64,000 bases of DNA from Sphingobium_A sp965228065. Lineage in GTDB: Bacteria; Pseudomonadota; Alphaproteobacteria; Sphingomonadales; Sphingomonadaceae. Below the pieces are notes generated by a model. The model searched no databases. It was not told the origin of the DNA and saw only the letters and a program-made list of their open reading frames with translations. The DNA lies in contig OZ245788.1 of the NCBI GenBank assembly GCA_965228065.1, forward strand, positions 6,448,001 through 6,512,000, in the 5' to 3' direction. Below, piece by piece: positions 41,525 through 51,300 of the stretch. Made by a program: the position numbers and the translations under genes. The first letter of the stretch is position 1, and each line of letters starts with the position of its first letter.

Positions 41525-41553
41525 ATGCTATTGCGAACCATTATCATTGTCAA
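41525..41553 (-). promoter_or_regulatory. Leftward sigma-70 promoter overlapped by a Fur-like box
   Basis: Minus strand: TTGACA (41553-41548), 17-nt spacer, TAGCAT (41530-41525). The -35 is perfect and the -10 has four of six. The plus-strand sequence TTGCGAACCATTATCATTGTC (41531-41551) lies across it and resembles the Fur box at 38066, so iron-bound Fur would block the promoter. Confidence 0.55.
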
Positions 41554-41649
41554 ACGTCATTCTGATCCATTTTGATTTTTTCTGCTGATGACCGGGGTCG
41601 TGAGCGGGTTGATACCGCTCCGAGAAAAGGGCGCGTCCCGAACAAGCGG

Positions 41650-43452
41650 TCAGGAAACCGCTTCATCCTGACCGGCAGCCACATTCGATGCCCGCAGCGA
41701 TTGATTGCGCCCGCGCCGCTTCGCCTCCAGCAACACGGCATCGGCCCGATTGATGAGATTGTTCGGCGGACTATCCTCAGGCGACGCGGCCACACCCACC
41801 GAAACCGTCACATTGCCAAGGATTCGGCCGCGATAGGCAAGCGGGGCCGAGGAGACCGCAATGCGCAGTCGTTCCGCCAGGCCGAGAGCGACCGAGGCGT
41901 CGGCATCGGGCAGCAGAACCGAGAATTCCTCGCCGCCGAAACGATAGACGCTGCCCGCCGCACCGATCACCTCCAGCATGATCTGTGCGACATGCTGCAT
42001 CACCGCATCGCCGGCATCATGGCCGAACTCGTCGTTGAACCGTTTGAAATGGTCGATATCGATCATCAGGCACGCCAGCCCTTCGCCCATGCGATCGCGG
42101 GCGCGGCGATTGAGCGTTTCATCGAGGCAGCGGCGATTGAACAAGCCGGTGAGCGCGTCCTTGATCGCCAGGTTGGTCAACCGTTCGCGCAATCTGAGAT
42201 TGGCGAGCGCGAGGCCGATATTCTCGGCCATCAGCTCAAGATACAGACGTGTCGTCTCTTCGGTGGATTGGCCTGCCGCGGCTTCCTCGAAATAGAGCAG
42301 GCCGACGGTATCGCCCTGCGCCGTCAACGGAACACACAGGATCGGCACCTGAACGTCGCCGATATGCGGGCAGGCAACATCGCTGCGCGCGCGGTTGCTG
42401 ACATGCGGCCGTCCCCGGCGCAGTCCCCAGCATGCGGTTGACGGAAATGCCGTCGTCGGCTGGATCGGCTCGAGCCAGGTTCCGGCGAGCAGCAATCCGG
42501 TGCGACTGTCGTTGAGCACGTAGAGATGACCGGGCAATCCCGGAAAGATCTGCGGCGCGAAGCAGGTTACGACCTTCGCCAGTTCGTCCTGCGTTTCGCA
42601 GGCCTGCAGCCGGTGCATCATCTGCAGGATCAGGTCCTTGGTCTCGCGATCCGCCTGTTGCGCGGCATCCAGCCTGTCGCGTTCCAGCCCATTGTCGCGA
42701 AACACCTCGATCGCCTTGGTCATGTCGCCAATCTCGTCGCGGCGACGATCGGCCGGCACATCGACGTCGTAATCCTGGTTGGCGAGCCGGGTGACGATCC
42801 CCGCCATCCGCACCAAAGGCACGGCAACCCGCCGGCGGAGAACGAAATAGAGCACGCTCAGGAACAGCGCCGCAGTCAGCCCCAGCATGATCTTCGCAAC
42901 CAGGCTGAACGCATCGCTGCTATCCTGCGCCTCGCGGACCGTCGCATCGGATCGTGCGGAAACGAGTTCGCGGAACCGGACGATCGGATCGAGCACTTCG
43001 GCCTGCGCACGTTCGTGATCGGGGCCGAACAGCAACTGCGCGGCCCCTTCCCGGTCGCCGGCACGCGCCTTCGCAATGCCTGCCCGCTCGATCGTATCGA
43101 GTTCGTCCAGATTGCGCTCCGCCTGATGAAGCGCCGCACTCTCGGCGGGGGTCAGGCCCAGTGCCTTCAATCCGTCGATTGCGCGTTCGCGCGAACGGAT
43201 TTGCCCCTCGTCCCGGCGAAAGGCAGCAAGGTGACGATCCGCACCACGCATGACGTAGAGACGCGCCTCGTCAGACCGCATCTCGGATTCCAGCGCCAGC
43301 GTCTCGCCGAAATCCTCCAGCGCCAGCTTGCGCTCGATGGCGAGGCGTTCACCGGCCGCGGCGTCAGCGGAGAGCAGAAAGGCGATGCCCGACACCGCCG
43401 TCATGACGACAGTCAGGCCATAGGCCCAGTTGGTGATGGTACTGATGCGCAT
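41650..43452 (-). CDS. Membrane diguanylate cyclase (sensor-HAMP-GAF-GGDEF)
   Basis: A 600-residue protein making cyclic di-GMP from two GTP. Helix 1 (NWAYGLTVVMTAVSGIAFLL), a periplasmic four-helix-type sensor of about 150 residues, helix 2 (IMLGLTAALFLSVLYFVLR), a HAMP linker (VPLVRMAGIVTRLANQDYD), a GAF domain (CETQDELAKVV ... VPILCVPLTAQGDTVGLLYF) and a C-terminal GGDEF domain with DALTGLFNRRCLDE, DIDHFKRFNDEFGHDAGD and the active RFGGEEF site. The RxxD inhibitory site expected before GGEEF is absent, so product feedback is probably weak. Confidence 0.9.
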   Translation of the reverse strand: MRISTITNWAYGLTVVMTAVSGIAFLLSADAAAGERLAIERKLALEDFGETLALESEMRSDEARLYVMRGADRHLAAFRRDEGQIRSRERAIDGLKALGLTPAESAALHQAERNLDELDTIERAGIAKARAGDREGAAQLLFGPDHERAQAEVLDPIVRFRELVSARSDATVREAQDSSDAFSLVAKIMLGLTAALFLSVLYFVLRRRVAVPLVRMAGIVTRLANQDYDVDVPADRRRDEIGDMTKAIEVFRDNGLERDRLDAAQQADRETKDLILQMMHRLQACETQDELAKVVTCFAPQIFPGLPGHLYVLNDSRTGLLLAGTWLEPIQPTTAFPSTACWGLRRGRPHVSNRARSDVACPHIGDVQVPILCVPLTAQGDTVGLLYFEEAAAGQSTEETTRLYLELMAENIGLALANLRLRERLTNLAIKDALTGLFNRRCLDETLNRRARDRMGEGLACLMIDIDHFKRFNDEFGHDAGDAVMQHVAQIMLEVIGAAGSVYRFGGEEFSVLLPDADASVALGLAERLRIAVSSAPLAYRGRILGNVTVSVGVAASPEDSPPNNLINRADAVLLEAKRRGRNQSLRASNVAAGQDEAVS

Positions 43453-43486
43453 CGCATCTGCTTAACGCAGGCGCGTTGAAGCGTGG

Positions 43487-44422
43487 TTAATGCCGGATAT
43501 CGGCAGTCCGCACCGTGTTTCTGCCCGCGCGTTTGGCCGCATAGAGTGCGGTGTCGGCGGCGACGAACATGGCCTCCGCATCATAGGCGATCGGGTCCAA
43601 CGCGCGCGCGATCCCCGCCGATGCGCTGAGTTCGAACAGGCGCCCCTGCCAGAAAATGGGAGCGGAGATCGCGACGAGCAGATCGGCAACCTGCCGGTCG
43701 AGCGGCCGGGCCGGCAAATTGGCGCGGGCAAGCACGGCAAACTCGTCACCGCCTATGCGGGCCACCATCAACGCATCGGAAAAACTCTCCGAAAGGCGCT
43801 TCGCCACCACTTCCAGACAGGCATCGCCCGCAGCATGGCCATAGGTGTCATTGATCAGCTTGAAGCCGTCGATGTCGAACAATATCAGGGCACCGAGCGG
43901 CACCATCTCCGGATCGGCCATCCGGCCGTCGAGGAAGCGCCCCTGGAAGATCGTGCGGTTGACCAGGCCGGTCAATGCATCCCGTTCGGCCAGGCGGCGC
44001 ATTGCCTCCCAGCGCGACCGGTCTTCGGTGATGTCATGCTTCAGCCCATAAATATGTGTCGGGCGGCCATCATGACAAACTACATCGGCAGTCAGCCGCA
44101 TCCAGCGATAGACCCCGTCCGCGCGCCTGATCCGCGCATCCATGCTGAAGCCGCGCCGGCGGAAGATCGCATCCGCGCGCAGCCGCTCCATTGCTTCACG
44201 CGATTCATCGCAATACATCGGCACTGTCTCGCTGCGGCTGACCCGCTCCCCATCGGGAATACCGAACAGGTCGAACACGCCGGTGGTCCAGCTCAGCGCC
44301 TCGTTTGAAAGATTGCATTCCCACGCCCCGATACCGGCAAGCGTCGATGCGCGCGCAAGCAGGTCGTCGCTCGCGCACTCGTAAAGGGCGGGACGGATCG
44401 GATCGATCCAATGCCGGCTCAT
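43487..44422 (-). CDS. PAS-GGDEF diguanylate cyclase
   Basis: A 311-residue cytoplasmic protein. PAS domain (STLAGIGAWECNLSNEALSW, RIRRADGVYRWMRLTADVV) with the PAC-type YGLKHDITEDRSRWE, then GGDEF with DALTGLVNRTIFQGR, FDIDGFKLINDTYGHAAGD and the intact ARIGGDEFAVL. No RxxD inhibitory site is seen. It lies 34 bp upstream of the membrane cyclase on the same strand, so the pair is probably co-transcribed. Confidence 0.9.
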   Translation of the reverse strand: MSRHWIDPIRPALYECASDDLLARASTLAGIGAWECNLSNEALSWTTGVFDLFGIPDGERVSRSETVPMYCDESREAMERLRADAIFRRRGFSMDARIRRADGVYRWMRLTADVVCHDGRPTHIYGLKHDITEDRSRWEAMRRLAERDALTGLVNRTIFQGRFLDGRMADPEMVPLGALILFDIDGFKLINDTYGHAAGDACLEVVAKRLSESFSDALMVARIGGDEFAVLARANLPARPLDRQVADLLVAISAPIFWQGRLFELSASAGIARALDPIAYDAEAMFVAADTALYAAKRAGRNTVRTADIRH

Positions 44423-44574
44423 CCGGCACCTTCATTGTCTGTCGTCATTGTCGATCGAATGCTGTTCATAAGAGATGCTGTAGCCGCCATCGCGTTAAGC
44501 TTCTCTTAGCCATCAACCAGTCTCGTACAATCGTTTCGCGGCGACCTGCGCGACCTCGGCAAATCGCCCGATCC

Positions 44575-45228
44575 TCAATTCGCCCGGCGCGCGGTGACCA
44601 CCTTGATCGGCGCCGCAATCATCTGCCCTTTCATCACGCCCACCCCCTGCGTGGCCGATGTCGGCGCCTCCAGGATCCGGCGAACCACATCCATGCCCTC
44701 GACGACGCGGCCGAACACCGCAAAACCCTGATTGTCGCCCGGTTTCGACGGGTCGGCATCGAGCGAGACCAGATCGCCGATGGTGATGAAGAAATCGGAT
44801 GTGGCGGTGCCCGGCGTGTCCCGCGCCATCGAGACCGCGCCGTCGAGATGCGACAGGCCGGTCTGGGTCGTCGGCTCGTGCTTGATCGGCGGCAGCAGCT
44901 TCTTGGGATCGTTGCGCACGCCGGCCTGGATCAGGCCGTAGCCATCGCCAACCTTCAGGGCGCGATAGAAGCTCATGCCGTCGAAACGCTTCTGATCGAC
45001 ATAGCGCAGGAAATTGGCGGTGCTGATCGGCGCCCGCTCCTTCTCCAGCTCCAGCACGATCGGGCCTTCGCCGGTCTGGAGCGTGACCCGTACCGTCGCG
45101 GGTTTCGGCGCGGCGGGCGCGGGCGCAGCAGGTTGAGCGATCGCAGGCACAGCCGGCGGCGCGGATTGAGCGAATGCCGGGGAAAGCGCGAGGCAGGACA
45201 AGGCCAGGGGCACGAATCGTGTGAACAT
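44575..45228 (-). CDS. Periplasmic peptidyl-prolyl cis-trans isomerase, cyclophilin type
   Basis: A 217-residue exported foldase. Signal peptide FVPLALSCLALSPAFA is followed by a Pro/Ala-rich linker of about 30 residues. The cyclophilin core has GPIVLELEKERAPISTANFL, RFDGMSFYRAL, SHLDGAVSMARDTPGTATSDFFI and GFAVFGRVVEGMDVVRRI. The FYR Arg and the MAR...SDFF residues of the active site are present. Single-gene unit. Confidence 0.92.
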   Translation of the reverse strand: MFTRFVPLALSCLALSPAFAQSAPPAVPAIAQPAAPAPAAPKPATVRVTLQTGEGPIVLELEKERAPISTANFLRYVDQKRFDGMSFYRALKVGDGYGLIQAGVRNDPKKLLPPIKHEPTTQTGLSHLDGAVSMARDTPGTATSDFFITIGDLVSLDADPSKPGDNQGFAVFGRVVEGMDVVRRILEAPTSATQGVGVMKGQMIAAPIKVVTARRAN

Positions 45229-45374
45229 GCGGCAAGCTTAGCGCAAATTCGCGCGACACAAGCCCCGTCCCATCCGGATACGCAACGCATGGTGCATGAT
45301 CCAGCAGGGTTGACGGGTTCCGCCCGGCATCATCTTATGGTCATTCTGAACGCAATCGCCGGGGGATTCGCGTC

Positions 45375-45923
45375 GTGCAGGCAGCAGAGGAAATCGGGCA
45401 AGGCCCGTCCGCGGCATATGCCGGCGTGCTCCTCGTCGACTGCTATGCCGAGATGCGCCGCACCGCCCGCGCGATGATCCGCGGCGAAAACGATCTTGCC
45501 ATGCAGCCCACCGACCTGGCGCACGAAGCCGCAATCCGGCTGATGGGCCTCGATCGCATCCAGGTGAACGGACACGGCCATATGCTCGCGCTGTCGGCGC
45601 GGGTGATGCGCCAGGCACTGATCGACGAGATCCGCCGTGCCCGAGCCGCCAAACGCCAAGCGCCGAGTTCGCTGACCGAGTGGCCGGGCGGTGGACGGAC
45701 CCAGATCGAGCTCGATATATTGGACGACGCCTTGCGCGCGCTCGCCGAGGTTTCAGCCGAACATGCCGAAATCGTCGAGCTGCGTTTTTCGCTTGGCCTG
45801 ACCGTCGAGGAGGCGGCGGAGGCGACGGGTATCACGACGCGGACGGTGAAGCGGCGCTGGCAGGCCGCACGCGCCTGGCTACAGCGCTATCTCGAAACGG
45901 ACGGAGCCGTTGCCCACGCTTGA
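45375..45923 (+). CDS. ECF-type sigma factor (TIGR02999-like)
   Basis: A 182-residue sigma factor. Region 2 (LLVDCYAEMRRTARAMI, LAHEAAIRLMG, HMLALSARVMRQALIDEIRR) and region 4 (EIVELRFSLGLTVEEAAEATGITTRTVKRRWQAARAWL) are clear. The spacing and the ARVMR.L.DEARR-like motif fit the subgroup usually paired with a Ser/Thr kinase rather than an anti-sigma factor, and a kinase gene overlaps its end by 14 bp. GTG start with GGGGGATT upstream. Probable target: the giant autotransporter or other surface genes (inference). Confidence 0.85.
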   Translation: MQAAEEIGQGPSAAYAGVLLVDCYAEMRRTARAMIRGENDLAMQPTDLAHEAAIRLMGLDRIQVNGHGHMLALSARVMRQALIDEIRRARAAKRQAPSSLTEWPGGGRTQIELDILDDALRALAEVSAEHAEIVELRFSLGLTVEEAAEATGITTRTVKRRWQAARAWLQRYLETDGAVAHA

Positions 45924-48225
45924 GACGAAACGCCGGGCGCTGCTGCTGTTCGAGCGGCTGCTCGATCTGCCGCCCGGCGCACCGCAGCGCGCGACATTGT
46001 TCCGGGATGCCTCACCCGAAGTGCTGGCCGAAGTCGCGGCGCTCGAGGCCGTGGAAGCCCGCAGCGCCGAATCCTTCGCCACCGATTTCGACGCCGACGA
46101 ACCCGTCCTTCCCGGAGAGCGCCCCGTTCGCGTCGGCGCGTATCGGCTCGACGCGCTGATCGGCGAAGGCGGCATGGGCGAGGTGTGGAGCGCCGCGCGC
46201 GACGACGGCCTGTTCGAGCACAGGGTCGCGGTGAAGTTGATCCGCCCCGGTATCGTCTCCGCCGGCGCCGAAGCGCGCTTCGCCGAAGAACGGCGGATGC
46301 TCGCGCGGCTCGAACATCCCGGCATCGCCCGCCTGATCGACGGCGGGGTCAGCGAAGGCGGCTGGCCCTATCTGATCACCGAACTGGTCGAGGGACAGCC
46401 CATCGACCGGCATTGCGCCGGCCAGCCCTGCACGCTTTCCCGCCGCGCCAATTTGGTGCGCGAGGCCGCCCGCGCGATCCAGGCAGCGCATGGCGCGCTG
46501 ATCGTCCATGCCGATATCAAGCCGGGCAATCTGCTCGTCACGCCGCAGAACATGGTCAAGCTCGTCGATTTCGGGATCGCGCGGCTGATCGACGATGGCG
46601 GTGACGGCGTCGCGGCGATCCAGCCGATGACCCGCGCCTATGCCAGCCCGGAGCGGCTGGCCGGCGCATTGCCGAGCGTGGCCGACGATATCCATGCGCT
46701 GGGCGTCGTGCTGCGCGAGCTGATCGCGGACATGCCGGCCGATCGCGGTCTCCTGGCGGTCGTCGCGCGCGCCACCGCGCCCGATCGCGCCGCGCGCTAT
46801 CCGACGATGGATGCGATGGCGGCGGATATCGATCGATGGCTGGACGACCGGCCGGTGCACGCGCATCCGCCATCCTTCGCCTATCGCGCGAAACTGTTCG
46901 TGCGGCGGCACCGGTTCGGCGTGGCCGCCAGCGCGATCGCAGTCGTCGCGCTGCTCGGCGCCGCGACCGCCGTTATCGTCGGTCACCTGCGCACCGCACA
47001 GGCGCAGGCGGCGGAGGCGCAGCGCGTCGACGATCTCCGCTCCGTCTCCCATTATCTCCTGTTCGAGATGCAGGCGGACCTGGCGCGCCAGCCCAATTCG
47101 CTGGCGGTGCGAACGCGGATCGCCGAACGGCTGCAACTCTATCTCGACCGCCTGGCAGCCGCACCCCGCGCAACGGCGGACATACGGATGGAGGCCGCGG
47201 AAGGGCTGATTCGGCTGGCCGATCAACAGGGCAATCCCGGCCAGGCCAATCTCGGCCAGCCCGAGCGAGCGCGCCGGAACCTGGAGCAGGCGGCCAAACT
47301 TGCCCAGGGGCTGCCCGGCGCCAAGGGCGCGGTGCTGCGCGCGCGCATCGGCATGGCGCTGAGCGGGATATTGACGATCTACGACCATGATCTGGCGCGG
47401 GCGGACATGCTGATGCGCGCGGCCGACGGCGAACTGGACGCCGCCGGCACGGCGGGCGCACGGCTGCGCGGCAGGTATCTGACCGAGCTGGCGACGTTGC
47501 GTGCATGGGAGAACCGCTATGTGGAAGCGATCGCCGCGGCGCGCGGCGCCGGTCGTCAGCCGCTGCCCACGGATGGACGCGACGCGGCGATCCTGTCCTC
47601 GCGCACCGCCGACATATTGGGCGAGAGCCTGTTCTATCATGGCGATCGCGAAGGGGCGGTGACCGCATATCGCGACCAGTTGGCCATCCTGACCGATGCC
47701 GTCCGGCGCTGGCCCGACGATGCCAAGGTCCGGCGCAACCACGCGCGCGCCACTTGGGCGCTGGGCACGACATTGATCGATCTCGACCGTTATGGCGAAG
47801 CACTGCCGATGCTCGAACAGGGCCTGGACGAGATCCGCGCGATGGTCGCGAAGGACCGCGACAATGCCGATGCGGAACGCATGCTGCGCATCCAGGAGAT
47901 CGCCTATGCCCAGGCGCTCAGCGGCGTCGGCCGGACGGAGCCGGCCATCGCAATGCTGACCGCGAATGTGGAACGCCGGCGGCAGGTGTGGCTGGCGCAG
48001 CCGGACGAGGCGATGCGCATGCGCGACTATACCATCGGCATCGCGGCGCTCGGCGACATGCTGGTCGACAACCGCCGCATCGCGCAGGCCTGTGCGACCT
48101 ACGATCAGGCCGAGATCATGTTCGGCCGGCTCAAGCGCGACGGCAAGTTCATCGATATCGATCGCGATTATTCCTATCGCCTGCTGAACGAAGCCCGCGC
48201 GAAGCACTGCCGTTCCGGCACCTGA
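45910..48225 (+). CDS. Membrane Ser/Thr protein kinase with periplasmic helical-repeat domain
   Basis: A 771-residue kinase starting at TTG 45910 inside the sigma gene. Kinase core: GEGGMGEVW P-loop (about 84-92), VAVKLI Lys, catalytic loop VHADIKPGNLLV (HAD instead of HRD), DFGIARL. One membrane helix near 337-357 (GVAASAIAVVALLGAATAVIVG). The 400-residue outer part has TPR-like helices (DRYGEALPMLEQGLDEIRAM, ADAERMLRIQEIAYAQALSG). It probably activates the co-encoded sigma factor by phosphorylation in response to an envelope signal. The missing Arg of the HRD motif suggests activation-loop phosphorylation is not needed. Confidence 0.9.
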   Translation: MPTLETKRRALLLFERLLDLPPGAPQRATLFRDASPEVLAEVAALEAVEARSAESFATDFDADEPVLPGERPVRVGAYRLDALIGEGGMGEVWSAARDDGLFEHRVAVKLIRPGIVSAGAEARFAEERRMLARLEHPGIARLIDGGVSEGGWPYLITELVEGQPIDRHCAGQPCTLSRRANLVREAARAIQAAHGALIVHADIKPGNLLVTPQNMVKLVDFGIARLIDDGGDGVAAIQPMTRAYASPERLAGALPSVADDIHALGVVLRELIADMPADRGLLAVVARATAPDRAARYPTMDAMAADIDRWLDDRPVHAHPPSFAYRAKLFVRRHRFGVAASAIAVVALLGAATAVIVGHLRTAQAQAAEAQRVDDLRSVSHYLLFEMQADLARQPNSLAVRTRIAERLQLYLDRLAAAPRATADIRMEAAEGLIRLADQQGNPGQANLGQPERARRNLEQAAKLAQGLPGAKGAVLRARIGMALSGILTIYDHDLARADMLMRAADGELDAAGTAGARLRGRYLTELATLRAWENRYVEAIAAARGAGRQPLPTDGRDAAILSSRTADILGESLFYHGDREGAVTAYRDQLAILTDAVRRWPDDAKVRRNHARATWALGTTLIDLDRYGEALPMLEQGLDEIRAMVAKDRDNADAERMLRIQEIAYAQALSGVGRTEPAIAMLTANVERRRQVWLAQPDEAMRMRDYTIGIAALGDMLVDNRRIAQACATYDQAEIMFGRLKRDGKFIDIDRDYSYRLLNEARAKHCRSGT

Positions 48226-48326
48226 CCGAAAAAGTTTCGGCACGGGCCGAAACCCCTGTCCCCCTTTCCCCGCCGATTGCGCCTCTAGGAAGGTGCAGGG
48301 CGCCCCTGCGCGATCGGATCAAGGGG

Positions 48327-51300
48327 ATGGACGTGGTGGAAAGCTCTTCGAACGCGATGGTCTTGCGCGCAAATTTCCGGCGCCATCGCAACCGCCTCTG
48401 CCTCGGAACCGCGCTCACGCTCGCATCGCTGGCGATCGCCGTTCCCGCCTCCGCGGCCAGCCCGGCCGACGGATGCACCCCCACCAACACGCCCGCAAAC
48501 GGACAGACCGTAACCTGCACCGGCGTCAACGTGCTGGGCGTGATCGCGGAAACCAGCACGGGCGTGACCGTCGATGTCCTGCCCGACGCAACCCTCATTC
48601 CGCCCACCGGCCCCGCAATCTGGCTGGGCGCCAATGCCGAGCTCAACCTGGGCGTGCGCAGCATCATCGGCAACGAAGCGATCGACAGCTATGCTATCCT
48701 GCTGGGCAACGGCGCGACGGTGACGCTCGACGGCACGATCCGCGGGCGCGGCGGGATCACCGGCCCGACCCAGGTTTCCGGCTCCACTGGACTATCCGGC
48801 GCCTATATCACCCTCAATGCCGGCAGCCAGATCGTCACCAACGGCTCGACGTCCAATAGCGCGATCGACGGACGCGCCGGCGGCAACACCTATCTGATCG
48901 ACGGCGCGATCCGCGCCACCGGTACCAGCGGCCAGGGCATCCGCCCGGGCGATGGCGACATCATCACGATCGGATCGACGGGATCGATCACCACGCTTTC
49001 GGGCGATACGTCCGACACGATCGGCGGATTCGGAAAGAACGGCGTCACTGTCCTCACCAGCGTGGGATCGCTGATCGAATTGCACGGCATCGGCCGCGGC
49101 ATTCAGCTCGGCAATGGCGCGGATATAACGCTGGCCGGCACGATCCGCTCGTTCGGCGACGCGGCGATCGCCAATTCCTCGGGCGGCGTGGGCGTGTCGG
49201 TCGGCCCCAACGCGACCGTACGCCTGCTCTCGACGGGCTCGATCGTCACCGGCAACACCCAGAATCTCGGCAACAAGGGCAGCGGCGGGATCGGCATCAG
49301 TACCTTCAATTCGGGAGTGCCGAGCAACTCCAAGGTGACCGTCGACGGCGTGATCGACACGCAATTGGCGCAGGGGATCTTCGGTGGCATCGGCGATACG
49401 CTGACGGTCGGTGCGACCGGCCGGATCACCACGCGCGGCAGCGCCCGGGCATTGTTCTACAACACGCAGACATCGGTGGGGAACGGCACGCTGACGATCG
49501 ATATCGGCGGCAATGTCGAGCAACTCGGCGGCGCCAGCGCGCTCTTCATCTCCGCCAGCCGCGCACAGGGCGAGACGGTCGAGACGCCGGTCACCGCCAA
49601 TGTGACGATCCGCGCGGGCGGGCGCCTCCATGCCGCGGGCAACGTCGCCTATGCGCAGGACGATGGCGCGGGCACCTTTCCGGAGGTGATCGACAATCTG
49701 GTGGTGGCGGGCACCGTCTCGCACGGCGGTGTCGGCGTCGCGATCGGACTGAACGACGGAGCGGACCGAGTCACCTTCATGCCCACCTATGCGCTGATCG
49801 GCGATGTCGATGGCGGCACCGATCCCGCGCAGGCGGTGGAAATCGACACCTTCGCGCTCGACGGCGGCCAGGGCACGAGCGCCACCTTCAATTTCGGCAG
49901 TACCCAGATACGAAATTTCGAAGCGGGCGAGAAGCTGGGCTCGGGCAGCTGGACGCTGACCGGCGACAGCAGCGGCCTGAGCGGCATCTTCGCAGTGAAG
50001 CAGGGCATGCTGACCGTGAACGGCGTACTGACCAACACCGGCGTCGACGTGGCGAGCGGCGCAGTGCTGGGCGGCAGCGGTGCATTCACCGGCGCGGGCA
50101 CGGTCGCGAACGGCGGCATATTGCTGGGCACCGCGGGCAGCGATCTGGGGTTCGGATCGCTGATCCTGAACCCGACATCGCAGATCAATGTGACGCTGGG
50201 CGCGCCGAGCATGGCCGCGCTGTTCAATGTGACCGGCGGACTGACGCTCGACGGGCTGCTCAACGTCAGCAATGGCGGCGGCTTCGCGCTCGGCAGCTAT
50301 CGCCTGTTCGACTATGCCGGCACACTGACCAATAACGGCCTTACCATCCAGACGCTGCCACAGGGTTTCAACCCCGGCGACTGGGAGATCGGCACCGGTA
50401 CCACGGGCCAGGTGAACCTGATCGTCGCCGCCGGGCCGGGCGAGCAATATTGGGACGGCGGCAACCTGACCCCCGGCAATATCGCCAACGGACGCGGCGG
50501 CACGGCGACCTGGAACACGACCAGCACCAACTGGACCAATCAGGCCGGCAGCATCAACGCGCCATGGGCAGGCGGCATCGCGGTCTTCGCGCCCTGCCCC
50601 GACGATGGCTGCACGAGTGGCTATACCGTTACCGTCGACGCCGCGGGTGTCTCGGCCAAGGGGCTGCGCACGCTGAACGCGGGGGTGAAGCTGGCGGGCG
50701 GCAAGATCACGCTGGCCGACGATTCACGCATCGACGTGACCCAGCCCGTCCTGAACGGATCCGGCACGCTCAGTGCCGGCAATGCCTTCCATGCGACGGG
50801 CGACCTGATCAAGGGCGGGATCGGATCTTTCCTCACCACCGGACAGATCCTGGTCGATGGCGGGCTGACCGTCGAACAGGGCGCGATGTCGACGTCCGGC
50901 GCCACCGGCGTGCTGAACGTCGCCGGTACGGTCACCGTCGGCAGCGCCGGGACCGACACCTACCCGACCCGGCTGGTCACCACCGCCGGCGCGAAGCTGA
51001 CCAGCGCGGGCGGCTCCGTGGGCGCCGCCGCGAACACGGCGGGCAGCATCTTCATCCAGTTCGGCGGCAGCTGGGATGCGGGCAATAATGCGATCGACGT
51101 CGGCGCGTCCGGCAAGGGCGTGCTGACCGTCTACAGCAATTTCGCCAACGAAGTGTCGGAGGTGAAGGCGAGCGAGATCGTGCTCGGCCGCAATGCCGGC
51201 GGCAACGGCCTGCTCCAGATCTGGGGCGACGACGTCGATGCCATCCTGACCACCCCGACGATCCGTGGCGGCGTGGGCGGCGGCAGCGTCGAGTTCGACA

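Noticed and set aside
41089..41565. 158-residue plus-strand frame downstream of apbE
   Set aside because: It begins inside apbE in another frame and crosses the terminator hairpin. Composition is not protein-like and it conflicts with the leftward promoter and terminator.
46012..48243. 743-residue minus-strand frame opposite the kinase
   Set aside because: Antisense shadow of the kinase, which has full catalytic motifs on the plus strand.
47505..48326. Upstream extension of the autotransporter frame to give 3,487 residues
   Set aside because: The extension overlaps the kinase gene in another frame, is Arg-rich nonsense, and would bury the signal peptide at 48357.
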